A model generated the notes under the pieces. It was not told the DNA's origin. It saw only the letters and a list, made by a program, of their open reading frames with translations, and did not search any database. 64,000 nucleotides of DNA from Psychroserpens sp. Hel_I_66 (lineage in GTDB: Bacteria > Bacteroidota > Bacteroidia > Flavobacteriales > Flavobacteriaceae): NCBI RefSeq assembly GCF_000799465.1, contig NZ_JUGU01000001.1, positions 3,244,501-3,308,500 of the forward strand. The letters are read 5' to 3'. Shown here piece after piece: positions 1 to 8,990 of the stretch (positions are counted from its first letter, which is position 1; each line of letters starts with the position of its first letter). Both the position numbers and the translations under genes were made by a program.

Positions 1-341
1 CTGAAAAAACAGTAAAAGAAGAGTTGGTGGCGCAAGGAGTTTCCGAAGAACAAATAAAAGAACTTACCCCTTTTAAGGTTTTTGATGGCAATAAGCCAAC
101 AACAACGTTTTTGATAGACAAATTAACACCAGAAAGCTTAGGTAAGTTAGTAGCAATGTACGAGCACAAAATTTTTGTTCAAGGTATTATCTGGAATATT
201 TTTAGCTACGACCAATTTGGAGTAGAATTAGGAAAACAGCTCGCAAATACGATTTTAAAGGAGCTCAATGATGAAAATGTTATGAACAATCATGACGGTT
301 CTACACAAAATCTCATAGATTACTACCAAAAAATGAAGTAA
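1..341 (+). CDS. pgi: Glucose-6-phosphate isomerase, C-terminal fragment
   Basis: The window opens inside this gene in frame 3; the first complete codon is at position 3 and the stop is at 339-341, so only about the last 112 residues are present. Glucose-6-phosphate isomerase interconverts glucose-6-phosphate and fructose-6-phosphate in the cytoplasm (glycolysis and gluconeogenesis). The visible part matches the family C-terminus: [11 protein letters not shown], then [13 protein letters not shown], then the highly conserved [17 protein letters not shown]. The apparent TTG start at 24 is internal. One copy of the window-wide TTCCGAAG word falls in this gene at 41, where it encodes the residues VSEE. 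A weak hairpin follows the stop. Confidence 0.93.
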   Translation, partial: EKTVKEELVAQGVSEEQIKELTPFKVFDGNKPTTTFLIDKLTPESLGKLVAMYEHKIFVQGIIWNIFSYDQFGVELGKQLANTILKELNDENVMNNHDGSTQNLIDYYQKMK

Positions 342-347
342 TTAGTG

Positions 348-380
348 TTGAATAGTTATCTCTTATTCAATATTTTAGTT
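348..380 (+). terminator. Weak candidate terminator after pgi
   Basis: TTGAATA (348-354) can pair with TATTCAA (364-370), followed by a T-rich stretch. The stem is only 7 bp and has no G or C run, so this is a tentative call. Confidence 0.35.
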
Positions 381-462
381 TTATTATTTAAGAAAATTTT
401 AAGTAAATTCATGTGTTATTAATTCTTAACATTATGGTAATATACTATCATTAATACAGACG

Positions 463-470
463 TATTTTTG
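463..470 (+). promoter_or_regulatory. Candidate Bacteroidota -7 box for the TonB receptor
   Basis: TATTTTTG matches the TAnnTTTG -7 element used by the primary sigma factor of Bacteroidota and lies 34 bp before the receptor ATG. No clear TTG is seen at the -33 distance, so this may be a weak or activator-dependent promoter. Confidence 0.45.
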
Positions 471-504
471 CCGAAAATTAAAACTCTTTAATAAAACTTA
501 AACA

Positions 505-3051
505 ATGAAAAAATTTTCAAAATGTTTATTGGTATTTGTAGTTTTTTTGTGCGCTACATTTGCATTTTCCCAAAGCACAGTATCTGGTAAAATTTTAGGA
601 TCAGATATGAACGAACCTTTACCAGGAGCTAATATCGTGGAGAAAGGAACCTCAAATGGTACAACTACCAATTTTGACGGTGATTTTTCATTTACTACGA
701 ATGCATCTTCTGGAGAATTGGTATTAACATTTGTTGGTTACAACTCTAAAACGATCTCTTTTTCTGGAGATCAAGATTTAGGTACAATTATGTTAACTTC
801 AAGTGAAGTTGGTTTACAGGAAATTCAAATTATTGCATCTGTTGCAGTTGATAGAAAAACACCTGTCGCTGTATCTACAGTAAGAGCAGCAGAGATTGAA
901 TTAAAATTGGGAACTCAGGAATTTCCTGAAATTCTAAAATCTACTCCAGGTGTTTACGCTACAAAAACTGGAGGTGGTTATGGTGATGGTGAAATAAGAC
1001 TTCGTGGTTTTAATTCTGAAAACGTTGCGGTAATGATCAACGGTGTACCTGTAAATGACATGGAAAACGGGCAAGTTTACTGGTCTAACTGGGCTGGTTT
1101 AGGTGATGTTACGAGCTCGATGCAAGTACAACGTGGACTTGGTGCTTCTAAAGTTGCTGTACCTTCTATTGGTGGTACAATTAATATTATCTCTAAAACG
1201 ACAGACGTTGAAGAAGGTGGAAACTTTTACACAACTATAGGTAATGACGGTTTTAGAAAGTTTGGTTTGACCTACTCAACTGGGTTGATGGAAAATGGTT
1301 TGGCAGCAACAGTGTCTGCAGCTAAAACAGATGGAGATGGTTATGTTGATGGCACACCATTTAACGCTGTTTCTTATTTTATTAATATTTCAAAAGAAAT
1401 TAATGATCAGCATAAATTATCATTTACTGCTTTTGGAGCTAAACAACGTCACGGTCAAAGACAAAACCCGCACTTGGTAGAAACTTTTAGAGCAAGTGAG
1501 AGAGGAAGAAAATACAACTCAGATTGGGGTTATAAGAACGGACAGCTTACAAGTGTAGAAGATAACTTTTACCATAAGCCACAAATTTCTTTAAACCATT
1601 ATTGGGATATTAGTGATAAAACAAGTTTATCCACTGCAGCTTATGTGTCTTTTGGCTCTGGTGGTGGAGGTGGATTTAGTGGAGTTAATAAATTCCGTTT
1701 TGATGATGATACTTATAGAATCGGTGTTTTAGGTCCTGTAGATCTTGATTTAATCGTAGATGAAAATGAAGCTTTAGGTGTTGAGGGTTCTGAAACCATT
1801 TTAAGAGCATCTCGTAATGATCATAAGTGGTACGGAGTACTTTCTACATTAAAAACTGATCTTACTGATGACATCGTGTTTTTAGGAGGTTTAGATTTTA
1901 GAGGTTATAAAGGAATTCACTTTACTGAATTAACAGATTTACTTGGAGGTCAGTACTTTTCTGATGACTCCGATGTAAACGACCCAACTAAAATGGCACA
2001 AGTAGGGGACAAAATATTATATGATAACGATGGTAAAGTTGGATGGCTTGGGGCTTTTGCTCAAGTAGAGTACGATATTAAAGACAATTTAAATGCATTT
2101 GTATCTGTTTCTGCATCAAACACATCTTACCAGAGAGTTGACCGTTTTCTTTATCTAGATAGTGATCCATTACAAGAATCTGACAAATACAACTTCTTTG
2201 CTTATGGTGCAAAAGGAGGAGCAAGCTATAGATTTGATGATAAAAACAACGTGTTTGTTAACTTAGGTTATTTTGAAAGAGCACCTTATTTCAATTCTAT
2301 ATTCGCTAATAGAAACAACACAGATGTAAATGAAGATGCCGAAAATCAAAAAATTACAAGTTTTGAGGTAGGATACGGTCACAGAGGTGATAAACTATCT
2401 GCTAACGTTAACGTTTACCACACAACTTGGAATGATAGAACAGAGTTTGTAAGTTTCCCAGGACAAGAAGAAGGAACTCGTAATTTTGCAAATATATTAG
2501 GTGTAAATGCTGTTCACCAAGGGATTGAGGTTGATTTTGTTTATAAGGCAACACCTCAATTATCAATTACAGGTATGGCATCTCTTGGAGATTGGAGATG
2601 GCAAAACAATGTTGAAAATGTTCAAATTTTTGATGAAGAAAACAATGAGGTTGGAGATCCAATTAACATTTTTATTGAAGATTTACATGTTGGTAATGCA
2701 GCTCAAACAACTTTTGCCTTGGGTACTAATTACAATTTAACTGCTAAAACAATTTTCACAATAGATTATAACTACTTCGCAGATATCTATGCAGATTATG
2801 ATCCAAGTAACCGTACGACTCCTGGTCCAGATGCATGGAAATTACCAAGTTATGGTATTTTTGATGCAGCAATAAGACATGAATTCAAATTTGGTAACTT
2901 TGATGCTGCTTTAACAGGTAGAATAAACAACGTATTTGATACAGAATATATCGCAGATGCTCGTGATGGAGCAGATTCAGATGTGTTTACCTCTCGAGTA
3001 TTTTACGGTTTTGGAAGAACATTTAGCGTTGGAGCAAAACTTAATTTTTAA
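505..3051 (+). CDS. TonB-dependent outer-membrane receptor with carboxypeptidase-regulatory-like N-terminal domain
   Basis: An 848-residue protein with a signal peptide ending FAFSQ. Next comes a CarboxypepD_reg-like beta domain (about residues 25-100, VSGKILGSDMNEPLPGANI), then a TonB plug (about 110-235; LRGFNSENVAVMINGVPVNDMENG) and a 22-strand-type barrel ending in FSVGAKLNF, with the terminal Phe typical of outer-membrane barrels. Such receptors import large or scarce nutrients using TonB energy. Twelve bases downstream is a lipoprotein gene, so the two form a SusCD-like operon, although the partner is not a classical SusD. The substrate cannot be read from the sequence. No TPP or B12 riboswitch is visible upstream. 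Confidence 0.9.
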   Translation: MKKFSKCLLVFVVFLCATFAFSQSTVSGKILGSDMNEPLPGANIVEKGTSNGTTTNFDGDFSFTTNASSGELVLTFVGYNSKTISFSGDQDLGTIMLTSSEVGLQEIQIIASVAVDRKTPVAVSTVRAAEIELKLGTQEFPEILKSTPGVYATKTGGGYGDGEIRLRGFNSENVAVMINGVPVNDMENGQVYWSNWAGLGDVTSSMQVQRGLGASKVAVPSIGGTINIISKTTDVEEGGNFYTTIGNDGFRKFGLTYSTGLMENGLAATVSAAKTDGDGYVDGTPFNAVSYFINISKEINDQHKLSFTAFGAKQRHGQRQNPHLVETFRASERGRKYNSDWGYKNGQLTSVEDNFYHKPQISLNHYWDISDKTSLSTAAYVSFGSGGGGGFSGVNKFRFDDDTYRIGVLGPVDLDLIVDENEALGVEGSETILRASRNDHKWYGVLSTLKTDLTDDIVFLGGLDFRGYKGIHFTELTDLLGGQYFSDDSDVNDPTKMAQVGDKILYDNDGKVGWLGAFAQVEYDIKDNLNAFVSVSASNTSYQRVDRFLYLDSDPLQESDKYNFFAYGAKGGASYRFDDKNNVFVNLGYFERAPYFNSIFANRNNTDVNEDAENQKITSFEVGYGHRGDKLSANVNVYHTTWNDRTEFVSFPGQEEGTRNFANILGVNAVHQGIEVDFVYKATPQLSITGMASLGDWRWQNNVENVQIFDEENNEVGDPINIFIEDLHVGNAAQTTFALGTNYNLTAKTIFTIDYNYFADIYADYDPSNRTTPGPDAWKLPSYGIFDAAIRHEFKFGNFDAALTGRINNVFDTEYIADARDGADSDVFTSRVFYGFGRTFSVGAKLNF

Positions 3052-3063
3052 AAAAAAAGAAAA

Positions 3064-4773
3064 ATGAAAAAAGTAATTTATTTATTCGCTTTAGTGGCTA
3101 CGATCTTTGTAGGTTGTAATCCATTTGATGATATCAATGCAGAAATTGATGCACTACCAGACGAGCCTAATATTGGTTCATTTGAGTACACTTTAATCGA
3201 TGCAGATTATGACCGTTTCGATTTAAGCTTCGGAAATTTTGGTTCTGAGGATCAAGCAAAAGATTCTATTCCATTATTATTGGAAGAATTATATCCATTA
3301 TATGGTGAAGGATCTTCAGTTTTAGTAAACTATAAACTTTTTGTAGGACAAGCTGAAGGTGTAAGCGATTATACAGGAGCTACAACTTACCAATTAACAA
3401 ATGACGATTATGCAACAACTGGAAGTGATGCTTTTGGATTTTATCCTAATGTTGATCCAACAGATGAGATTCCTGCAGTATTAGCTTCTCAAATTGCAGA
3501 TCCTGTTGATGGACAATTGGTTTTAGCAACTTACAAGCAATATTTTGAAACTCCAGTAGTTGGTTTGGCTAATTTGTACCAAGCTGTTTTTCCTGGAGAC
3601 TTTGATAATTTTGAACTAATTTCAGTATCTGGCCCAGAAGCATTAGGATGGACTGTAGGAGCTGCAAACGTTCAAGGTTCTGGTTTTGATGGTGGAGCAA
3701 ATACAGTTGAAGAATGGTTGATTTCACCAGAAATTGATTTAACTGGTGAATCTGATTTATTATTTCAAATTACTCAAGAAATTGATTTTTTAGGTAATGA
3801 GGCTTTAATTGACATATTAGTGGCTACAGACTACACAACAGGTGGTGATGTCATGGCAGCAAACTGGACAGCAATTGATTTTGATAAAACTGCCTACGGA
3901 AATTTAACAACATCTGAAGATTTTGATTTTTCAGATTATGATGGTCAACAAATTCATGTTGCTTTGAAATATGGTTCGATTGGAGACGATCCAGCTACAC
4001 CAGATGTTGATGAAGGAGATTCTCCAAGATGGAGAGTACAGGATTTTGCAATTAGAACATTAGGTGTTACTGGAGATACAGATGGTAAAGGCGAATACTT
4101 TGTTTACAATGGTGGTTCTTGGGAAGAAGCAGAAGGTGTGTATTACCTAAGTGATTCAGATTATGATTCTATGGGTGAAGGTTCTGGACAACCAGGAGCT
4201 TTCAATAACTTTAGTAGCTCAACTCCTGCAGACAACTATATTCCTACATTTTTAGGCATTGAATATCCATTTGCACAAGAGGAAGATCAAATATTTGTTG
4301 TTTACAAGTATTTTTCAAGTAGTAGTGGAGCAGGTATTAGAGGCAACTTATATACCTTTATGAGTGGTTCTTGGATGGCTAGTCAAAGTGTTATTGATAC
4401 ATCTTTACAATTTGGTTATACAGGTGGAGAATGGGTACCAGATAATACAGTGAGATACACAATTAGCGGAGATGATTATGATTATATAGAAGCAAATTAT
4501 GCTGCTACACCAGGTTTTGAGGCTGCTGTGTCAAGTATGGCTAACTTTGGTAACTTTGATAGAAGAGATTCTAATCCTGCGTATTGGAGTAACGACATGA
4601 TCTTGACTGTATTTTCAGATCTTTTAGAAAATGTAATTGCACCTACAGCAGAGAACGGTCAAAAATATGTTATGACTGTTGATATTTACGATGGTAGTAA
4701 CGGAACTGAAGATTTCGCTTTTATCAAAGATTTAGAAACAGGTATGTGGAGATACCAAACGGAAGAAGACTAA
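3064..4773 (+). CDS. Surface lipoprotein with choice-of-anchor-J-like domain, partner of the TonB receptor
   Basis: A 569-residue protein beginning with a lipobox signal peptide (MKKVIYLFALVATIFVGC, with Cys at residue 18). The middle (about residues 180-340) has the jelly-roll pattern of choice-of-anchor-J/DUF5017 domains: EALGWTVG followed by EEWLISPEIDLTG. Repeated blocks of the type TYQLTNDDYATTG, VYYLSDSDYDSMG and RYTISGDDYDYIE recur through the protein, suggesting three related modules with the pattern Y-x-L/I-[ST]-x-D-D/S-Y. It starts 12 bp after the receptor stop and shares its terminator. By analogy with SusD-like proteins it probably binds the ligand at the cell surface; the ligand is unknown. 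Compositionally it resembles its neighbours. Confidence 0.82.
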   Translation: MKKVIYLFALVATIFVGCNPFDDINAEIDALPDEPNIGSFEYTLIDADYDRFDLSFGNFGSEDQAKDSIPLLLEELYPLYGEGSSVLVNYKLFVGQAEGVSDYTGATTYQLTNDDYATTGSDAFGFYPNVDPTDEIPAVLASQIADPVDGQLVLATYKQYFETPVVGLANLYQAVFPGDFDNFELISVSGPEALGWTVGAANVQGSGFDGGANTVEEWLISPEIDLTGESDLLFQITQEIDFLGNEALIDILVATDYTTGGDVMAANWTAIDFDKTAYGNLTTSEDFDFSDYDGQQIHVALKYGSIGDDPATPDVDEGDSPRWRVQDFAIRTLGVTGDTDGKGEYFVYNGGSWEEAEGVYYLSDSDYDSMGEGSGQPGAFNNFSSSTPADNYIPTFLGIEYPFAQEEDQIFVVYKYFSSSSGAGIRGNLYTFMSGSWMASQSVIDTSLQFGYTGGEWVPDNTVRYTISGDDYDYIEANYAATPGFEAAVSSMANFGNFDRRDSNPAYWSNDMILTVFSDLLENVIAPTAENGQKYVMTVDIYDGSNGTEDFAFIKDLETGMWRYQTEED

Positions 4774-4793
4774 TTAAAAGTCACGTTCTAATA

Positions 4794-4830
4794 AAAAATG
4801 CCTATCAGTTTTGATAGGCATTTTTATTTT
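4794..4830. terminator. Bidirectional rho-independent terminator
   Basis: A 14-bp perfect stem (arms 4794-4807 and 4812-4825, TGCCTATCA core) with a 4-nt loop and T tracts on both sides, between the convergent lipoprotein operon and gldD. A TTCCGAAG word abuts it at 4830. Confidence 0.85.
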
Positions 4831-4852
4831 TCCGAAGAAAGAAATAACAGTG

Positions 4853-5434
4853 TCATTCTTTCCATTCTATAGTTTCCATAATATGCTTAATATCATTTTT
4901 AAGATATGTTGCAGCAGGTAAAATAGAGTCGTAATTCGGTTTTGCGTAAAAATACAAAGAGCCTGTTAAAAAGTGTTTGGTACTATCTGTGACATAAAAT
5001 TGTGACTGTGATGCAGCGTTACCACCAACTTCATAGAACATGCCATATACACTTTCTTTTGGATTCTCATAAAGAACGCTTTCTATCTCATCTGCTTTTA
5101 TGGTGTGCTTTTGGGTGAGCGTTTGTGCATCTCTCAGTAAAGTTGTGAGATTTGAATCATTTACCTTTTTGTAAGTGAGATAAATGGTGCCTTTCATATT
5201 TGGATAGTTGATGTTTACTCCTGTAGAGTTATTTATACCATCTAATTTTATGTTCTTGATTTTTTCAGCAAGTTCATTTTTTTCGAAAGTAAAGGGTAAT
5301 CTTACATCTACTTTTGAGTATTTTGGAACTTCATAGTCTAATCGCAACATTGCTTTTGGCTTTGGTAACGGGTCATTTCCGCAGGAAAAACATGCAACTG
5401 CCAGAATAGGTATAACTAATCTTTTAATTCTCAT
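4853..5434 (-). CDS. gldD: Gliding motility lipoprotein GldD
   Basis: A 193-residue protein with a lipoprotein signal peptide (lipobox AVACFSC, Cys near residue 18) followed by the GldD hallmark PKPKAMLRLDY. GldD is an essential gliding/T9SS-associated lipoprotein of Flavobacteriia; in Flavobacterium johnsoniae its loss abolishes gliding and protein secretion. It lies 14 bp downstream of gldE, and the order mutY-ssb-gldE-gldD matches the known gldD locus of the family. It is the last gene of the minus-strand run and ends just before the shared terminator at 4794-4830. Its biochemical role is not established. Confidence 0.93.
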   Translation of the reverse strand: MRIKRLVIPILAVACFSCGNDPLPKPKAMLRLDYEVPKYSKVDVRLPFTFEKNELAEKIKNIKLDGINNSTGVNINYPNMKGTIYLTYKKVNDSNLTTLLRDAQTLTQKHTIKADEIESVLYENPKESVYGMFYEVGGNAASQSQFYVTDSTKHFLTGSLYFYAKPNYDSILPAATYLKNDIKHIMETIEWKE

Positions 5435-5448
5435 TAGGTTTAAGTGAG

Positions 5449-6753
5449 TTAGTCTAAAATTGTGAACTTGATTTGTTTGATTCGTTTTTTATCAATCGCC
5501 TCTACAGTAAAAACGTAATTTTTGAAATTTATTTTACTTTGACGTCTTGGGAATATTCCAGAAACTTCTAAAACAAAGCCAGCTAACGTTTCGGCTTCAC
5601 CTTTATGGTCTTCAAAACTACTTTCGTCTTCTAGTTTTACAATTTTATAGAAATCCTTTAGGGTAGTTTTACCTTCAAATGAATAATTGTTGTTGTCAAT
5701 TTTGGTGTAAACGATATCATCATCAAACTCATCACTTATATCTCCAACGATTTCTTCAATGACATCTTCCAAAGATACAACTCCGCAAGTACCACCATAC
5801 TCATCAACTACGACAGCAAGGTGTACTTTCTTTTCTTGAAACTCCACCATAAGATCATCGAGTTTTTTGTTTTCTGGAACAAAAAAGGGGTCACGAAGTA
5901 AAGTGGTCCAGTTAAAGGTTTCTCTGTCAATGTAAGGTAGTAAATCCTTTACGTATAAAATACCTGTTACATTGTCAATACTTTCTTTATATACAGGAAT
6001 TCTAGAGTATCCGTTTTTAACGACTTCTTCAATGATATCGGTATACTTCGCATCTTCATTAAGAGCAAAAATATCCATTCTAGGTCGCATGACTTGTTTG
6101 GTATCTGTATTACCAAAAGATACGATGCCTTTAAGGATCTTATGTTCTTCATCTGTTGTATCGCTTTCACCAGTTAACTCTAGAGCTTGCGATAATTGAT
6201 CAACGCTAAGGTTTGATTTTTGCTTACCCAATTTATTGTGAATTCCCAGTGTAATTTGGCGCATAGGTAAACTAATTGGAGAAAATATTACATCCAGTAC
6301 TTTTAGCGGAATTGCCATAAATACAGCAAATTTGACCCTGTTTCTACTTGCATAGATTTTAGGTACAATTTCACCAAACAATAATATTAAAAAGGTGATG
6401 ACAACCACTTCAAGAAGAAACCTTACCCATTCTACATCAACACTGCTAAACAATGTTTCGCCCAAATAAGCAAACAAAATTACAATTCCAATGTTTATAA
6501 AATTATTGGCCACAAGTATCGTTGCCAGCAACTTTTTTGGACGCTCTAATAGTTTTGAGATGATATTGAATTTTTTTGAATTTTCTTCAAGACCAGTATC
6601 AATATCAGACTTACTTAAGGAGAAAAAAGCAACTTCAACACCAGATATTAGTGCAGAGCAAAATAACAGTACAAAAAGTAAGATAAGCCCAGAAGCGAAC
6701 GATACGTTTTCATTAAGCGTGGTAATTAGTAAACTCGTGGGTTCAGGATCCAA
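5449..6753 (-). CDS. gldE: Gliding motility-associated protein GldE (CNNM/CorC-type membrane protein)
   Basis: A 434-residue protein. The N-terminal half (about residues 15-195) is a DUF21/CNNM transmembrane domain with four hydrophobic segments. It is followed by paired CBS domains (about 205-330; MRPRMDIFALN, then VVVDEYGGTCGVVSLEDVIEEIVGDI) and a C-terminal CorC/HlyC domain (about 345-430). The family includes putative Mg/Co transporters. GldE is known to support GldD function in gliding bacteria and is co-transcribed with gldD. It starts 25 bp after the ssb stop. The ATG at 6753 is used because it precedes the first membrane segment with no better candidate upstream. Confidence 0.92.
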   Translation of the reverse strand: MDPEPTSLLITTLNENVSFASGLILLFVLLFCSALISGVEVAFFSLSKSDIDTGLEENSKKFNIISKLLERPKKLLATILVANNFINIGIVILFAYLGETLFSSVDVEWVRFLLEVVVITFLILLFGEIVPKIYASRNRVKFAVFMAIPLKVLDVIFSPISLPMRQITLGIHNKLGKQKSNLSVDQLSQALELTGESDTTDEEHKILKGIVSFGNTDTKQVMRPRMDIFALNEDAKYTDIIEEVVKNGYSRIPVYKESIDNVTGILYVKDLLPYIDRETFNWTTLLRDPFFVPENKKLDDLMVEFQEKKVHLAVVVDEYGGTCGVVSLEDVIEEIVGDISDEFDDDIVYTKIDNNNYSFEGKTTLKDFYKIVKLEDESSFEDHKGEAETLAGFVLEVSGIFPRRQSKINFKNYVFTVEAIDKKRIKQIKFTILD

Positions 6754-6777
6754 GGTAAATAAATTGGTTTAGTTTAG

Positions 6778-7224
6778 TTAAAATGGAAGATCATCAGCAT
6801 CTTCGCTTTCTGTTTGTGGACTACTAACTGGTTTTTGTGCAGCTTGTTGAGCGTTTGAAGTTGGAGAATTTCCGCCTTGACTCTCGTTTTTAGTTGTTAA
6901 AAATGTAAAATCTGTACATTGAATTTCAGTAGAGTAACGATCTGCTCCCTTATCATCTTGCCATTTTCTAGTTTTAAGTCGACCTTCAATATAAACTTTA
7001 TCGCCTTTAGACAAATACTTCTCGCAAATCTCTGCAGCTTTATTTCTCACCACAATATTATGCCACTCGGTATTAGTCACACGCTCGTTGGTTTGTTTAT
7101 TGGTATAGGTCTCGTTTGTAGCCAAAGGGAAACGACCTACACAATTGCCACCATCAAAATAATGCATCTTTACTTCATCTCCCAAATGCCCAATTAGCAT
7201 CACTTTATTTAATGTTCCTGACAT
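6778..7224 (-). CDS. ssb: Single-stranded DNA-binding protein
   Basis: A 148-residue protein with an OB fold over residues 1-110: LNKVMLIGHLGDEV, then TEWHNIV, then YLSKGDKVYIEGRL. A flexible Q/S-rich linker and the acidic tip DADDLPF follow, through which SSB recruits repair and replication enzymes. It binds single-stranded DNA during replication and repair. It sits between mutY and gldE in the conserved family order. A TAATTTTG sequence (complement of 7247-7254) upstream could be its -7 box, so it may have its own promoter. The same tip (DDLPF) reappears in the DUF3127 protein at 43707. Confidence 0.95.
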   Translation of the reverse strand: MSGTLNKVMLIGHLGDEVKMHYFDGGNCVGRFPLATNETYTNKQTNERVTNTEWHNIVVRNKAAEICEKYLSKGDKVYIEGRLKTRKWQDDKGADRYSTEIQCTDFTFLTTKNESQGGNSPTSNAQQAAQKPVSSPQTESEDADDLPF

Positions 7225-7311
7225 AGTTTTCTGTTTTTTAAGACTACAAAATTAATCATTTTGAAATCAAAATAAGTTCATTATTAAAAGTATAAAAAAA
7301 TAACGAGTTTT

Positions 7312-8352
7312 CTAAAAATTGAACTCATCAATAAAATTTCCAATTAATATGGGTGTCGGGTAGTTTTTCACTTCGGAAATTGGAATACCTTCTCTGTCAA
7401 GCATCTTAACCTCAATAATCCAAAATTTAGTAAATAAATGTTGATGTGATAATTTATGGACCAGCTCCTTAGTATTATAAAGGCTAAAATTAAAACCCTG
7501 CTCCTTAAAAAAGGACTTCACTTTTGGGTGCGTTTCAAATTGTGAGAGCGTAATTTCTTGATCACTCTCAATTAGAGGAAACTGGTATAAATTTCGCCAG
7601 ATCCCTTTAGAGGTTCTCTTCTCAAAAATTGTTTTTTTATCTTCGGAAATGAGCACCAAAAAATTAAAATACTTTTTTGTGACTTTGGTCTTCTTTAATT
7701 TAACAGGTAATTGGTCAACCATTCCTTTTTGTAAAGCAACACAACTATCCTTTAAAGGGCAGACGATACAATACGGGTTTTTTGGCTTACACAGGGTAGC
7801 ACCAAACTCCATAACCGCCTGATTATAATCTCCGGGATTTTCAGTATCTAATAATGTTGTAGCTAGAGCTTTAAATTCTTTTATGCCTTGAGTACTGTTG
7901 ATAGGAGTGGAGATTCCAAAATATCTAGACAGAACTCTATATACATTACCATCTACAACCGCATGAGGTTCATTATAGGATATAGAAGATATTGCGCTTG
8001 CGGTATAATCGCCAACACCCTTGAGTTTTAATATTTCCGCATACGTATTAGGGAATTCGCCATTGAGCTCATTCGCAATATATTTAGCAGAGGCATGTAA
8101 ATTTCTAGCCCTAGAATAATAACCCAAACCTTGCCAAAGCTTCAAAACCTCTTCTTCATGTGCGTTAGCGAGATCAAAAACATTAGGATAATTGGTAACA
8201 AAAGCTTCATAATAAGGTAAACCCTGTTTGATTTGAGTTTGTTGCATTATTATTTCCGACAACCAAATGTAATATGGGTTTTTGGTAGTTCGCCATGGCA
8301 GTTTTCTCTTATTAACTGAATACCAATGTGTTAAAATTGTATTAAAATTCAT
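7312..8352 (-). CDS. mutY: A/G-specific adenine glycosylase
   Basis: MutY removes adenine mispaired with 8-oxoguanine. Visible motifs are WLSEIIMQQTQI with the catalytic Glu, the helix-hairpin-helix LKGVGDYTASAI, DGNVYRVLSRYF with the catalytic Asp, and the iron-sulfur cluster loop C-x6-C-x2-C-x5-C (CKPKNPYCIVCPLKDSC). A NUDIX-like C-terminal domain that reads 8-oxoG follows. I chose the ATG at 8352 (protein starting MNFNTILTHWYS, 346 residues). The upstream ATG at 8391 would add a 13-residue leader, and its codons overlap a TACTTTTG sequence (complement of 8372-8379) that fits a -7 promoter box. It is the first gene of the mutY-ssb-gldE-gldD run. Confidence 0.94.
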   Translation of the reverse strand: MNFNTILTHWYSVNKRKLPWRTTKNPYYIWLSEIIMQQTQIKQGLPYYEAFVTNYPNVFDLANAHEEEVLKLWQGLGYYSRARNLHASAKYIANELNGEFPNTYAEILKLKGVGDYTASAISSISYNEPHAVVDGNVYRVLSRYFGISTPINSTQGIKEFKALATTLLDTENPGDYNQAVMEFGATLCKPKNPYCIVCPLKDSCVALQKGMVDQLPVKLKKTKVTKKYFNFLVLISEDKKTIFEKRTSKGIWRNLYQFPLIESDQEITLSQFETHPKVKSFFKEQGFNFSLYNTKELVHKLSHQHLFTKFWIIEVKMLDREGIPISEVKNYPTPILIGNFIDEFNF

Positions 8353-8413
8353 TAATTCTTTAAAATATTTACAAAAGTAAATCTTTAGCATGTTAAATTT
8401 TAATTAATTACGC

Positions 8414-8445
8414 TTGAAATATTGAATATAAATTACCTATATTTG
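8414..8445 (+). promoter_or_regulatory. Promoter of the HU gene
   Basis: TTG (8414-8416), 21 bp, then TATATTTG (8438-8445): a good match to the Bacteroidota -33/-7 consensus. The start codon follows 41 bp later, with A-rich leader sequence and no Shine-Dalgarno, as usual in this phylum. Confidence 0.75.
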
Positions 8446-8486
8446 CATCCCTTATAATTAATAGATAACCCTAAAAATTAATAACA

Positions 8487-8777
8487 ATGACGAAAGCTGA
8501 TATAGTAGCTAAAATTTCTGATAAATTAGGAATTGAAAAAGGAGATGTTCAAGCAACTGTTGAGACATTCATGGAAGAAGTAAAATCTTCTTTAGAAGGT
8601 GGAGATAACGTTTACCTAAGAGGTTTTGGAAGTTTTATCGTAAAAACTAGAGCAGAAAAAACAGGACGTAACATTTCTAAGAATACAACAATAAAAATAC
8701 CTGCACACAATATACCTGCATTTAAACCTGCAAAAGTATTTGTTGAAGGTGTTAAGACCAATGTTGAGGTCAACTAA
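8487..8777 (+). CDS. HU-family histone-like DNA-binding protein
   Basis: A 96-residue protein, the typical HU/IHF length. It starts MTKADIVAKISDKLGIEK and carries the DNA-binding signature GFGSFIVKTRAEKTGRN, with the proline-bearing arm IKIPAHNIPAFKPAK. HU bends and compacts DNA as a dimer. A strong promoter lies upstream (8414-8445), and the gene probably also transcribes the tiny basic protein gene at 8862. In flavobacteria this gene commonly lies between mutY (divergent) and rng, as here. Confidence 0.94.
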   Translation: MTKADIVAKISDKLGIEKGDVQATVETFMEEVKSSLEGGDNVYLRGFGSFIVKTRAEKTGRNISKNTTIKIPAHNIPAFKPAKVFVEGVKTNVEVN

Positions 8778-8861
8778 AAACAAAATTGCTGCGTATTGTT
8801 TGGTAACATTACTAAACCATGTTCAGTATTAAAATTAATATTAATTTAAAAAAACTTATTT

Positions 8862-8951
8862 ATGCCAAGTGGTAAAAAAAGAAAAAGACACAAGGTAGCG
8901 ACGCATAAGCGTAAAAAACGTAGACGCGCTAATCGTCACAAGAAAAAATAA
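8862..8951 (+). CDS. 29-residue AURKAIP1/COX24-domain protein (bS22/mS38-like ribosomal protein)
   Basis: A very short gene: ATG at 8862, TAA at 8949-8951, 29 residues, 19 of them Lys, Arg or His (MPSGKKRKRHKVATHK, then RKKRRRANRHKKK). The pattern KKRKRHK-x4-HKRKKRxRxxRH matches the COX24 C-terminal domain of mitochondrial mS38/AURKAIP1 and the mycobacterial small-subunit protein bS22. Nearly identical small proteins are annotated across Bacteroidota. It probably binds the decoding region of the 30S subunit; this is inferred from family resemblance. It lies 84 bp after HU and is followed at once by a strong terminator, so it is likely expressed with HU at a high level. Confidence 0.82.
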   Translation: MPSGKKRKRHKVATHKRKKRRRANRHKKK

Positions 8952-8990
8952 ATTGAAAAAGTAGTTTTTTAACTACTTTTTCAATTTTAG
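8951..8990. terminator. Strong terminator after the bS22-like gene
   Basis: Perfect 16-bp stem (arms 8951-8966 and 8971-8986, core TGAAAAAGTAGTT) with a TTTT loop, followed by T-rich sequence. It begins at the last base of the preceding stop codon. Confidence 0.85.
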
